From positions 1-64,000 of the forward strand of contig JAFLVI010000003.1 of assembly GCA_022508405.1 (NCBI GenBank): DNA of 64,000 nucleotides. Reading direction: 5' to 3'. The position numbers and the translations under genes are program-made. The notes under the pieces were generated by a model. It worked only from the letters and a program-made list of their open reading frames with translations. It did not search any database and was not told where the DNA came from. Below, piece by piece: positions 1 to 7,722 of this stretch (positions within the stretch are counted from its first letter, which is position 1; the number at the start of each line of letters is the position of its first letter). The DNA is from Clostridiales bacterium. Lineage in GTDB: Bacteria; Bacillota; Clostridia; Christensenellales; Pumilibacteraceae.

Positions 1-429
1 ATAATCATCATCTGGGTGGGCGCGGGCGCGCAAGCGATAATAGTAATGACAATACTCATATGCATTATAGTTACGGTCATAAGCGTACTAAGCGCGTTCA
101 TGTCGGTGGACGAAGGAAAAATCCTTTTAATGCGATCGATGGGCGCGACTAAGCTTCAAATACTTCTAAAGCTAGTTCTGCCCGCAAACATCCCCGCGCT
201 TGTAAATATGCTCAAGATAAACGTAGGACTCGCGTGGGTGGGCACGATTATGGGCGAATACCTTGTGTCCACCGCGGGACTCGGTTACCTAATAATATAC
301 GGCAGTCAGGTATTTAAAATGGATTTAGTCATGGCAAGCACGGTAATACTGTGTTTACTTGCAACCGTGATGTACCTTGCCGTCGCCGGCGTTGAAAAAC
401 TGACCAAAAAGAAATATCGGATAGAGTAA
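1..429 (+). CDS. ABC transporter permease, 3' part (nitrate/sulfonate/taurine type)
   Basis: C-terminal part of an integral membrane permease; the frame is open to the first base, so the gene starts upstream of the window. About five hydrophobic segments are visible. The stretch around RSMGATKLQILLKLVLPANIPAL matches the cytoplasmic EAA-type loop that docks on the ATPase in binding-protein-dependent permeases of the SsuC/TauC type, and the following GLAWVGTIMGEYL and GLGYLI pieces are typical of that group. Substrate cannot be inferred, because the ATPase and binding protein are outside the window. The gene ends with a basic tail (KLTKKKYRIE) and is followed by a hairpin shared with the convergent gene. 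Confidence 0.85.
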   Translation: MIIIWVGAGAQAIIVMTILICIIVTVISVLSAFMSVDEGKILLMRSMGATKLQILLKLVLPANIPALVNMLKINVGLAWVGTIMGEYLVSTAGLGYLIIYGSQVFKMDLVMASTVILCLLATVMYLAVAGVEKLTKKKYRIE

Positions 430-445
430 AAAGTCTATTTTCCGA

Positions 446-484
446 CACAAAAAATCCCTCTGCCTTTTTTGCGCAGGGGGATTT
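446..484 (-). terminator. Rho-independent terminator of the zinc-ribbon gene
   Basis: A 12-bp stem (452-463 with 473-484, one G-T pair) is followed on the minus strand by a run of six T. It lies directly after the minus-strand stop at 490 and may also stop the convergent permease transcript. Confidence 0.8.
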
Positions 485-489
485 GTATA

Positions 490-1407
490 TCACGTCAATA
501 CTACTCCAATGGAATTTGCCCATTTTCGTGATATATCGTTTATCTGATTTTTATATATATATCCAACCACTAAACCTAAAACCTCCCCTACAACAAGTAA
601 TATTATTCCGATATATTCAATATCGAACGGGGCGTCTAATACGATATTGTTAACAAAAACAACCGCAAGGTTATTTAATGCTAAGTAGCCACCGACAATC
701 TTTAATATCCAAGATAAATAATAAGCACAAATTTGTACGATTTGAATTGTCATTGCATTTTTATTTTTACTTAACAACATCGAAAAACAATGCAAGGTAG
801 CGAATCCACAGTACTGTTTGTCCATTTCACTTGAACCGCGGTCATATATCTCTTTTATAGCCGTAACGTCATTATATTGTTTTTTCCGCAACTTGTAAGA
901 ATAATACGGAAAAAAGAAATCGGTATTATAAAAAGTTTGCAAGACAAATACAATTACAAGCAAAATCAAAAGCGATTTTACAGTGCTTAAAACGCCCCGA
1001 TAATCCATTAGCTGCTGTATCTTTTCGGCTTGACCCAACTTATAAATAAGCCAAACCACGACAGCCAGAACAACAAAAAGAACAATTACGGCTAAAACCG
1101 AAATATAGGCTTTGCTTTTATAAATAATCCTATATAACAAACTGCTTACCGGCGCATCTTTTTTCCAATTATTGTATACGATATCAATATCCTCTGCCGA
1201 AGTGTCGTTCGGTTGCTCCGCAACATTTGATTTACTGTTTGCTACCTGATTTAAAAGAATGCATCCGCACTTTGAGCATATTGTATTTTCCCCTGCTTCT
1301 ACATTTCCGCAATCCGGACAAATACTTAATTCGCAACCGCAATGTACGCATTTTACGGCACTGTCGCTAATTTTATTTCCGCAATTCGGGCAGTCAATCA
1401 ACGCCAT
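490..1407 (-). CDS. Double zinc-ribbon membrane protein of unknown function
   Basis: 305 residues. The start at 1407 is preferred over an upstream ATG at 1431 because AAGGAG lies six bases before it. Two zinc ribbons are visible at the N-terminus: Cys6/Cys9 with Cys20/Cys23, and Cys30/Cys33 with Cys44/Cys47. A polar linker follows, then about four membrane segments; the last lies near the C-terminus. Such zinc-ribbon plus membrane proteins are common in Clostridia but have no assigned role. The gene diverges from a small HTH regulator and its promoter contains that regulator's probable operator, so it is likely under its control. The gene is richer in A+T than most neighbours, which could mean recent arrival. 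Confidence 0.8.
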   Translation of the reverse strand: MALIDCPNCGNKISDSAVKCVHCGCELSICPDCGNVEAGENTICSKCGCILLNQVANSKSNVAEQPNDTSAEDIDIVYNNWKKDAPVSSLLYRIIYKSKAYISVLAVIVLFVVLAVVVWLIYKLGQAEKIQQLMDYRGVLSTVKSLLILLVIVFVLQTFYNTDFFFPYYSYKLRKKQYNDVTAIKEIYDRGSSEMDKQYCGFATLHCFSMLLSKNKNAMTIQIVQICAYYLSWILKIVGGYLALNNLAVVFVNNIVLDAPFDIEYIGIILLVVGEVLGLVVGYIYKNQINDISRKWANSIGVVLT

Positions 1408-1435
1408 TGTTTTCTCCTTAGTTGTAATCAATGAT

Positions 1436-1464
1436 ATTATACTAGGTCTTTTGACCTATGTCAA
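1436..1464 (-). promoter_or_regulatory. Sigma-A promoter of the zinc-ribbon gene
   Basis: On the minus strand TTGACA (1459-1464) and TATAAT (1436-1441) are 17 bases apart, a perfect consensus promoter. The whole spacer is occupied by the palindrome described in the operator entry, a position where a bound protein would block RNA polymerase. Confidence 0.85.
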
Positions 1465-1477
1465 GACTTTTGACCTA
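1443..1477. promoter_or_regulatory. Tandem palindromic operator between divergent genes
   Basis: TAGGTCTTTTGACCTA at 1443-1458 is a perfect inverted repeat (AGGTC-N4-GACCT). A second, imperfect copy, CAAGACTTTTGACCTA, lies at 1462-1477 with its centre 19 bases away, about two helical turns. The first copy fills the -35/-10 spacer of the minus-strand promoter and the second sits just upstream of the -10 box of the plus-strand HTH gene. It is inferred to be the binding site of the adjacent HTH protein. Confidence 0.75.
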
Positions 1478-1486
1478 GAAAATGGG

Positions 1487-1492
1487 TATAAT
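1487..1492 (+). promoter_or_regulatory. -10 box of the HTH regulator, leaderless start
   Basis: TATAAT lies six bases before the ATG at 1499, so transcription would start at or next to the start codon and the mRNA would lack a leader. No good -35 hexamer is present at 17 bases; the operator occupies that region. Confidence 0.65.
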
Positions 1493-1498
1493 TCTTGT

Positions 1499-1699
1499 AT
1501 GCCGTATCAAGAAATAATAAAACAGCTCATGTTAGACAATGAGCTGAGTCAACAAGGGTTGGCTGATATATTGGGGGTAAATCAGACTACGGTAAGCCAA
1601 TGGGTACTCGGCAAAAAGAAGCCCAGCTATGACTGTATTTTATTGATTTATGAAAAATTCGGTGTAACTCCCAACACACTGTTTGGCATACCCGAATGA
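1499..1699 (+). CDS. Small XRE-family HTH transcriptional regulator
   Basis: 66 residues, essentially one Cro/CI-type helix-turn-helix domain: SQQGLADILGVNQTTVSQWVLGKKKPS is a textbook XRE motif, followed by a helix ending in TPNTLFGIPE. The frame is open further upstream, but this ATG fits the length of single-domain XRE proteins and the extra sequence would run through the promoter. There is no ribosome binding site, and the ATG lies six bases after a TATAAT box, so it is probably translated from a leaderless mRNA. Divergent from the zinc-ribbon gene and expected to repress it and itself through the palindromes between them. The stop abuts the stop of the convergent YkvI-like gene. Confidence 0.85.
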   Translation: MPYQEIIKQLMLDNELSQQGLADILGVNQTTVSQWVLGKKKPSYDCILLIYEKFGVTPNTLFGIPE

Positions 1700-2746
1700 T
1701 TACGCACGCTTCACTTTTGTTTTAATCTTACGTGTGTTTCTTTTTACTTTGCTTTTAACACGAGTTCTAATTAAGAACCAGCAGTTGAACGCTATATATA
1801 TAATGCCTATTGCGCCGGTTATCGGGTACAGCAGACCGACAACCGAAGTAAAGCCTAATGCGCCTACCGCAAGTCCGCCGATTAGCACTATGCCGGCGGA
1901 TATTGTTTTGCTGTTTATAAAGCCGTGAATGTAGTCGTACACCGATTTAAACGCCGAAAGCATGGTGGTAAATATGGACGCGGCTATCACCGGCAGGCTT
2001 ATAATATACATTATTCTTCCGCTTTTAAGCGCAATCAACAGCATGGGCATATCGGCATGCGCCGCCGCGCACGACTGCAATGCACCCATAATGCACATCA
2101 AAAGTCCGGCAATAACAAGCGCGGCTACCGCGGACGACAGCAAAATTTCGCGCGGGGAAAGCTTGTGCACGGTGGTAAGCACCCCGCCGCCCAGTATCAT
2201 ATTCATTGCAACGTAAAGAACTATACTGTATATGTCTATTCTCCCGCCCTGCGATTTTAGCGGAAAGTCTATCGCACGCAGCGTACAGGCACACAAAAAC
2301 GCTATCATTATGGGCACAAGCACGGCGTTTGCCTTGATTACGCCTTTCAGTCCCTTTACGGCTATTACGGCGCACAGCAATCCCAAAAGTATAGAAGCAA
2401 ACGGACGGATATTTATAAACTCGGCGGATAGGCTGTCGGTGGCGGCAAGCATTGCGCCCAGCACCGTAACCGAATTGAACAGCATAAATATGTCGGCAAG
2501 CGGTCTGACCTTGCCGAACACTTCGCCGTTGACCTCGCCCATATCGGTCTTTTGCACGCGCCGCCCCACAAACAGAAAAAGCACAGAACACGCAAACACC
2601 ATAGCGCCCGCAATCAGCGCGATAAACACGTTGGGCACCGCGCCGAAAAAGGTTACGACTTCCCTGCCTGACGCAAAACCCGCGCCGATTACCGTGCCCA
2701 CAATAAGCATGGAAACGGATATAGACCGCAAAAACGACTTTAACAT
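1700..2746 (-). CDS. YkvI-like multi-pass membrane transporter
   Basis: 348 residues with about ten hydrophobic segments. The N-terminal pattern MLIVGTVIGAGFASGREVVTFFG, with its glycine-rich first helix, is characteristic of the YkvI/COG3949 membrane protein family, distantly related to amino-acid/sodium symporters. The substrate is unknown. The C-terminal tail is strongly basic (KVKRNTRKIKTKVKRA). There is no ribosome binding site: the ATG lies five bases after a TACAAT box (2752-2757 on the plus strand as ATTGTA), so the transcript may be leaderless. Not obviously linked to the neighbouring genes. Confidence 0.8.
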   Translation of the reverse strand: MLKSFLRSISVSMLIVGTVIGAGFASGREVVTFFGAVPNVFIALIAGAMVFACSVLFLFVGRRVQKTDMGEVNGEVFGKVRPLADIFMLFNSVTVLGAMLAATDSLSAEFINIRPFASILLGLLCAVIAVKGLKGVIKANAVLVPIMIAFLCACTLRAIDFPLKSQGGRIDIYSIVLYVAMNMILGGGVLTTVHKLSPREILLSSAVAALVIAGLLMCIMGALQSCAAAHADMPMLLIALKSGRIMYIISLPVIAASIFTTMLSAFKSVYDYIHGFINSKTISAGIVLIGGLAVGALGFTSVVGLLYPITGAIGIIYIAFNCWFLIRTRVKSKVKRNTRKIKTKVKRA

Positions 2747-2762
2747 ACTTTATTGTATGCAA

Positions 2763-2881
2763 GAAAATTCGGAATTCAGAATTCGGAATTCGGAATTATG
2801 GTCGCTAAAGCGGCATTAAAGATGCAAAACGCGCGCCAACGGCGCGCATAAAATCTTGTCCTTATTTTTAATTCTTAATTC
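2763..2881. repeat. Intergenic element bounded by inverted 7-bp repeat arrays
   Basis: Four tandem 7-mers of the form GAATTCR occur on the plus strand at about 2763-2797. Two GAATTAA units occur on the minus strand at 2869-2881, so the arrays face each other across about 70 bases. The interior holds the GC-rich hairpin at 2831-2847. The same unit recurs near 26380, 50160, 52490 and at both ends of the 56221-56446 region. Confidence 0.6.
2831..2847 (-). terminator. Terminator after the HD phosphohydrolase gene
   Basis: GCGCGCC and GGCGCGC pair across the loop AAC; on the minus strand the stem is followed by GTTTTGC. It lies 37 bases beyond the stop codon of the HD gene. The T-tract is short, so efficiency is uncertain. 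Confidence 0.55.
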
Positions 2882-2883
2882 GC

Positions 2884-3606
2884 TCAGTCTTCGCTGACCT
2901 CGGTTTCGCCCGCTTTGGGCTCTACTTTTGTAGCAGGCTTACGGCGGTTGATTACGTTGCCGTTTATGACCAGCTCGTACCAGTATCCGAGATGAGCGGC
3001 AGCTTTTTCGGACAACGCCATGCGGGATAAATATATCTGCAAATACTCCATAGTCGCGGACGTATTGTCCATTTGGATCACAAGCCGTATCGTCTTTTTG
3101 GCTTTGTCAATCGCCAAATAATTCTTTTTTATGGATAGATTTACCCTGTCGTGAATATCGCGGCGGTCGGCGGTTTCGCGGCGAACACGACTACGGTGCG
3201 CGTCCGACTTATCCGCAATGATAAGCGCGGCGGCAACGGCGTTTACCGGCATGCCGTTTTCCTCCTCGTGATTGCCGATTGCCGAAATTATTACGGCAAC
3301 TTCTTTTGGGTCCATGCCCATGCGTATGAGAATATCGTACGCGAGCACCGAGCCGGTAAGCCCGTGATGCGTCCTGTTTATTGCGTTGCCTATATCGTGT
3401 ATCCAGCCTGCTATAGCGCCGAGTTCCACCGTGCGCTCGTCGTACCCGAGCGTGCTCAAAATATTTGCCGTGGTCTTTGATACATACCCCACGTGCCTAA
3501 GCCCATGCTCGGTGTAGCCGAGTGCGTTCAGACAATCGTTGCTTGCGGCAATCAAGCTTTTAAATTCTGTATTTTCCTTAACGTCGTTCAGCGTTATCAA
3601 ATCCAT
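2884..3606 (-). CDS. HD-domain phosphohydrolase
   Basis: 240 residues. The metal-dependent phosphohydrolase signature is complete: His38, His70-Asp71 (WIHDIGN), His80/81, His113 (GNHEEE) and Asp132 in ADKSDAHRSRVR, a pattern shared with clostridial HD proteins of unknown substrate. The C-terminal 20 residues are a charged, probably disordered tail. The ATG is only one base after GGAG; a TTG two codons later would have a normal spacing and may be the real start. Last gene of a minus-strand run behind HEAT-like and TPR proteins, with 40 bases between it and its neighbour. The natural substrate (nucleotide or signalling phosphate) cannot be told from sequence. Confidence 0.8.
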   Translation of the reverse strand: MDLITLNDVKENTEFKSLIAASNDCLNALGYTEHGLRHVGYVSKTTANILSTLGYDERTVELGAIAGWIHDIGNAINRTHHGLTGSVLAYDILIRMGMDPKEVAVIISAIGNHEEENGMPVNAVAAALIIADKSDAHRSRVRRETADRRDIHDRVNLSIKKNYLAIDKAKKTIRLVIQMDNTSATMEYLQIYLSRMALSEKAAAHLGYWYELVINGNVINRRKPATKVEPKAGETEVSED

Positions 3607-3646
3607 TCTCCTTTCAGCGCACAGTGCGCAAAAAAAACACTTATAT

Positions 3647-4471
3647 TTATTTTATGCCTTTAATCGCCTTATAAAGCGGATCTGCCGAAAAATCGCGGTA
3701 GTGCGCGTCCACCGTGCCGCCAAGCGTCTCTATGGCGTTGCGTATCTCTATAAACTCGGCGTAATCGCAGTCGTCCAGCAACTTGTATAGGTCGGCGCAA
3801 GCCCTTTCGTCTCCGTATCTCCCCATAAGCGCCGCCACGTACGCTACGTTGGGATCGGACGAAAGAAGCATGCGCAAAAGTGCAAGAATCCTGTCGTCGC
3901 CTGCCGCGCAAAAAGTGAGCGGTTCCACATACATTTCTATTTTGGCTATGTCGTCCGAATTTTGTGCGCGCTGTAATAAAATTTCCTTAACTTCGTCCGC
4001 GCGCTCGCACAACTTTTCTATGCACTCCTCTTTTACGCACGCGTCTATATCGCGCTCCACCATGTCGATATAAAACTCGCTTTCCGCGCCACCCATTTCG
4101 TTTATCAGACTAAGGGTGACAAGCAAAAGCTTTTCGTCCGAAGAAGCCAAAGCAAGCTGTATTAAATCGTCTTTCAGCTCCGGCTCGGCGGCAATCCTGT
4201 CAAACAACAGCGAGTTGGGGTTATTTTCGCCCACGCACGAGCCCTTTAGAATATCCATAAGGTCGGAAGTAGGAATTTTGTTAAAGAACTCGGACGGCGA
4301 AATGCCGCCTATAACCTGCTGCGGCGAAGTAGCCCACTCTTGATAAATCCTATCCAAGTCGCGCGCAAAGTCGTCGGGCGAATCGTATTCGTCCTCGTGC
4401 TCACCGTAATATTTGTCGGCATAGTTTTCAAAAAGCTTGTCAAAATCGATAAAGTACGGATTGTTTTGCAT
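3647..4471 (-). CDS. Acidic helical-repeat (HEAT-like) protein, unknown function
   Basis: 274 residues, soluble and very acidic, with no signal peptide. From about residue 85 the sequence is a series of amphipathic helical pairs (for example ELKDDLIQLALASSDEKLLLVTLSLINEMGG and DDRILALLRMLLSSDPNVAYVAALMGRYGDERACADLYKLLDD) typical of HEAT-type repeats that serve as protein-binding scaffolds. The N-terminal region is rich in Asp, Glu and Tyr. A good GAGGTG site precedes the ATG. It lies 31 bases after the TPR protein gene and is probably in the same transcript. I do not recognise the family more precisely. Confidence 0.65.
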   Translation of the reverse strand: MQNNPYFIDFDKLFENYADKYYGEHEDEYDSPDDFARDLDRIYQEWATSPQQVIGGISPSEFFNKIPTSDLMDILKGSCVGENNPNSLLFDRIAAEPELKDDLIQLALASSDEKLLLVTLSLINEMGGAESEFYIDMVERDIDACVKEECIEKLCERADEVKEILLQRAQNSDDIAKIEMYVEPLTFCAAGDDRILALLRMLLSSDPNVAYVAALMGRYGDERACADLYKLLDDCDYAEFIEIRNAIETLGGTVDAHYRDFSADPLYKAIKGIK

Positions 4472-4502
4472 AAATCACCTCGTTATGGTTTTTGTATGGA
4501 TT

Positions 4503-6515
4503 TTACGGCTTTGTCATTACTGTTATTATAGACGACATCAACTTGTACGCCGAATTTGCCTGCGTCTTTGTTTCGTATCCGAGCGCAAAATGCACGCGCT
4601 CGTCTATGTCCTTGTCGTTAATATTAAATTTTGCCTTTACGGTGCGCCATAAAAAGTATGCCACATCGCGCGGACTTAATGCCGCATTCTTTAAAGGTTG
4701 CCGTATTTTTTTATAATACTCCGCCAAAAAAGGCAGAGCCTTTTGACAGCACATTACGGCAAGCGCATACGCCATGTAATATCCTTCGTCGGCGCTCTCG
4801 CATATCTTAGGCAAGCTTTCGCTCGATATCGGGCAAAAAGCCCGTTCCGCCAAAAACTCCGTTTTGCCCTTGTGCGCGCATAAAAGCCGTCCCAAAATCA
4901 CCGCTTTTACCAAATCTTCTATGTACGGCGAAACAAGCGCGTTGCGCATTTGCGCTTCCAACCTGCCGTCCGACGCCAGTATATTAAGAGTTTCAAACAT
5001 CAGCCTGACGATATTGCGCGAGTGTCTGAATTCCAGCGTTAAAAACACTTCCAACCCGTACTTAAACGGCTCGCTCTCTATCAGCTCGTTGCTTTCCGTA
5101 AAAAGCTCGGAATGGACAATGGCTATAATGTTATCCACCAACATGCCAAGCACCTTTTGCGGCGTTTGGTCTTGCAGCGGCATGCTCTCCACACCCGCTT
5201 TTGCCAATAAGTAAAAATACTGTGCGTTAAAGTCGTCATACTGTATTTGGGAAAGAGTCTTAAGCTCTCTTGTAGCACCGGCCCTATCGCCGGCATTGTA
5301 CAGCATTTGCGCGTGTATAGAACGCAGGTCAAACGAATTAAACTCGTCTATATATTGCTCCGCAAGTCCCATCGCATCTTCCGGCGTGCAGTACTTAACC
5401 GCAAACATAAGTGCTCTGTATACGTGGTCGGAATCCACGTAATCCGCCACGTCTATATTTTTGAGCGTTTCGGGAATTTTATCGTACTTTTCGGTAATCT
5501 CAAAAAGCGAGCATTGCAGTGTGCCCGCAAGTGCGCCGTCGGGCAATACGCCGAACGCGCGATCCAAAGCCGCTTGCGCCTCGTCGTATCTGTTTAAATC
5601 CATCATTATGTTGGAGCGAACGCATTCCGCACAGTAATACAGCCTGCCTGTACTGCGGTCTACGCAGTCAAGCTCTATAAGCGCCTTGTCGTACTCGCCT
5701 TCCACGCACATGCTTTGAGCACGCCTAAGCGCCAGCTTTGCGGCAAGGTCGGCAGGTCCGTCGTCCGACGAAAAAATTTCCGCATCAAGCTCGTCCGTGC
5801 CTGCGCTTTCAATCGTCTCTTCACCGCGAACAAGCTGCAGCATAACGTCAAACATTTCTCCGGCGTTGATTTTTTCTTCGATCGGATCGTTTTTAAGTTG
5901 AATAATCTTGTCGGCGGTGCCATTGACCGGCGTTGTTTTTTTGTCGGTCAATCCTTTAAACCGAATCACTTTGGGCTTTTTAGGCATTTTTTGCGCGTCG
6001 GAAGATTGAAGCGGCGCTTGCTCATTATCGAATGCAAAAAAGACTTCATCGGCTATTTCGCCGTAATCGGCGGCGATAAACATGCCGTCAAAGTCTATAT
6101 ACAGGCTGTCATCGTTAAATATATCCAGTCCGAATTCGGACAGCTCGTCCACCAGCTCCTTTACGTTTTGCCCGCGCCGCTCTATAAAATCGCTGATTCC
6201 GGCAATGCTGTTGGGATCGTGCTTGAGTATGGCAACGGCAAGCAAATTTCTGTATGTGACGCGACTGTCCGGATGCGTTATAAGATGCATCATAAATTCG
6301 CGAAACGCAAGCGGCAACAAATCTCTGTCGTCGCTGTCCTGCGTCATCAAAAAATACAGTATCCCCATTGCCGAGTGAAAGTCGGGATTGTGCTTGGTTT
6401 CCGAAAACTTGATAAGCTTATCAATCGCGCCGTCGTAATTTCCGCTTTCCAAACAGTCGGCAAACTCGCGTTTATATAGCGCAACAGCGCCGTTTGTGTT
6501 GAATTTTTTAATCAA
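4503..6515 (-). CDS. Large TPR-repeat protein, unknown function
   Basis: 670 residues, soluble. Helical repeats with TPR-like spacing are visible near residues 20-110 (FADCLESGNYDGAIDKLIKF) and 270-470 (CVEGEYDKALIELDCVDR, LNRYDEAQAALDRAFGVLPD, YNAGDRAGATRELKTLSQ), separated by an acidic, Lys-rich linker at about 175-265. The C-terminal third is helical but not clearly repetitive. The frame begins at TTG five bases after the stop of the membrane protein gene, with no good ribosome binding site, so translation may be coupled; the true start is uncertain. Such proteins usually act as assembly scaffolds. Its partners are probably the adjacent membrane and HEAT-like proteins (inference). Confidence 0.7.
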   Translation of the reverse strand: MIKKFNTNGAVALYKREFADCLESGNYDGAIDKLIKFSETKHNPDFHSAMGILYFLMTQDSDDRDLLPLAFREFMMHLITHPDSRVTYRNLLAVAILKHDPNSIAGISDFIERRGQNVKELVDELSEFGLDIFNDDSLYIDFDGMFIAADYGEIADEVFFAFDNEQAPLQSSDAQKMPKKPKVIRFKGLTDKKTTPVNGTADKIIQLKNDPIEEKINAGEMFDVMLQLVRGEETIESAGTDELDAEIFSSDDGPADLAAKLALRRAQSMCVEGEYDKALIELDCVDRSTGRLYYCAECVRSNIMMDLNRYDEAQAALDRAFGVLPDGALAGTLQCSLFEITEKYDKIPETLKNIDVADYVDSDHVYRALMFAVKYCTPEDAMGLAEQYIDEFNSFDLRSIHAQMLYNAGDRAGATRELKTLSQIQYDDFNAQYFYLLAKAGVESMPLQDQTPQKVLGMLVDNIIAIVHSELFTESNELIESEPFKYGLEVFLTLEFRHSRNIVRLMFETLNILASDGRLEAQMRNALVSPYIEDLVKAVILGRLLCAHKGKTEFLAERAFCPISSESLPKICESADEGYYMAYALAVMCCQKALPFLAEYYKKIRQPLKNAALSPRDVAYFLWRTVKAKFNINDKDIDERVHFALGYETKTQANSAYKLMSSIITVMTKP

Positions 6516-6520
6516 TTATA

Positions 6521-7708
6521 TCACGTCTCGTCCGCATTGTCCGCGTTCTGTTCGGCTTGCTCCGCATCGCTTGACGCTTGTTCGGCGGAGGCGTCGTCTT
6601 CGTCCTCGCGCATAATCTGCTCATGCTCGCGCTGCAGTCGCTCCAAATCTTCACGGCGGAACGTGGGCGCAAGCGGGGTTATGGACGCGCCCTCGTCAAT
6701 GGACTTTTTGCGTTTTTTGGGATTTTTGTATGTAGTCGGCTGCTTCTTTTTTGTTTTTTCCGTTTCGGTCAACACATCGCGCTCGCGCTTGCTGTATACT
6801 GCTGACGGCTTGTCCGTTACCTTGTCGTACAGGAATTTTTCGTAGCAGTAGTGGCAGAACAGCGAAATAACTTCCGTAGTGAACGAAAAGCCCAAAAGCA
6901 CGTATATTATTGCCAGCAACACCGTTATTCCGGGGATAAACATCAAATATACGGGTATAAGCGCTATGCCGATAAAAATAACCGACTGCAAAAACGCGCC
7001 GAAAACAAACAGTACGGAATTGCGAATGAGCACCATAGGGCGCATTTTAAACGCCGCATGCTGCGTCATAAAAAACGAAGTAAACAGAATCATGAACACA
7101 AGCAAAATTATGGACAACGTCATCATAATCGCTTTGTACGCCGTGGGCAGCTCGTAGGCGTCAAAGTACCCTGTGGAAAATACCACCAACAAAAGGGTCA
7201 AGCCGAATGTCACACCCATGGCGATTGCGCCCAGCCAGCATTTTTTTATGCCGCGGAAAAAGTCCTTAATCGTGCTTGTGGGCTCCTGCCAAATAAGCTT
7301 GCGTATTACGTACAGGTTGCCCGCAACGCCAAGCGCAAACACCGCAATGCACGGCACCAAAACAAGATACTCGGTAATGCTGTAATAAAAATCGGAAAGC
7401 GCGCCCAGCGTGGCGGCGTTTGTCACCACGGGATAGCCTATTCCTATGTTAGACGAATACGGGATAAAGCCCGCCGCAACAGACGAGTTTAAGTAAAACA
7501 ACAGCATCACCGCTATTGCCGGCAATGCAAAGAGCAGCGTCAACAAGTTTAACAGCACCGTTGTGCCGAAACGACCGAAAAATAAAAACTTGAACATTGC
7601 CCATTTGGACATATTGAGTTGTTCGGGTGTTAGGTCGGGTCTGTCCTCGTTGCCGAACATCATCTTATGGACAAAACCCTTCTTTTTCTTTTTTTCCGCT
7701 TTTGCCAT
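6521..7708 (-). CDS. Membrane protein, DUF624/YesL-like, with long acidic tail
   Basis: 395 residues. The N-terminus is a Lys-rich cytoplasmic segment. About six membrane helices follow, between residues 50 and 290, including a DFFRGIKKCWLGAI loop resembling the one conserved in YesL/DUF624 proteins of Firmicutes. The last 90 residues are hydrophilic, first basic (KKQPTTYKNPKKRKKS) and then acidic and Ala/Glu-rich, and are likely disordered. Start and stop are tightly spaced with the M20 gene upstream (14 bases) and the TPR gene downstream (5 bases), suggesting one operon. YesL proteins often sit in sugar-utilisation loci, but no sugar genes are adjacent here. The family assignment is tentative. 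Confidence 0.65.
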   Translation of the reverse strand: MAKAEKKKKKGFVHKMMFGNEDRPDLTPEQLNMSKWAMFKFLFFGRFGTTVLLNLLTLLFALPAIAVMLLFYLNSSVAAGFIPYSSNIGIGYPVVTNAATLGALSDFYYSITEYLVLVPCIAVFALGVAGNLYVIRKLIWQEPTSTIKDFFRGIKKCWLGAIAMGVTFGLTLLLVVFSTGYFDAYELPTAYKAIMMTLSIILLVFMILFTSFFMTQHAAFKMRPMVLIRNSVLFVFGAFLQSVIFIGIALIPVYLMFIPGITVLLAIIYVLLGFSFTTEVISLFCHYCYEKFLYDKVTDKPSAVYSKRERDVLTETEKTKKKQPTTYKNPKKRKKSIDEGASITPLAPTFRREDLERLQREHEQIMREDEDDASAEQASSDAEQAEQNADNADET

Positions 7709-7722
7709 ACGGTAACTCCTGT

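Noticed and set aside
2025-2762. Minus-strand frame of 245 codons overlapping the YkvI-like gene
   Set aside because: It is a shifted frame of a recognisable membrane protein, rich in Cys and Arg with no motif.
5715-6479. Plus-strand frame of 254 codons opposite the TPR gene
   Set aside because: Composition is that of an antisense shadow (Arg/Val/His-rich without motifs); the minus-strand TPR protein is clearly the coding frame.
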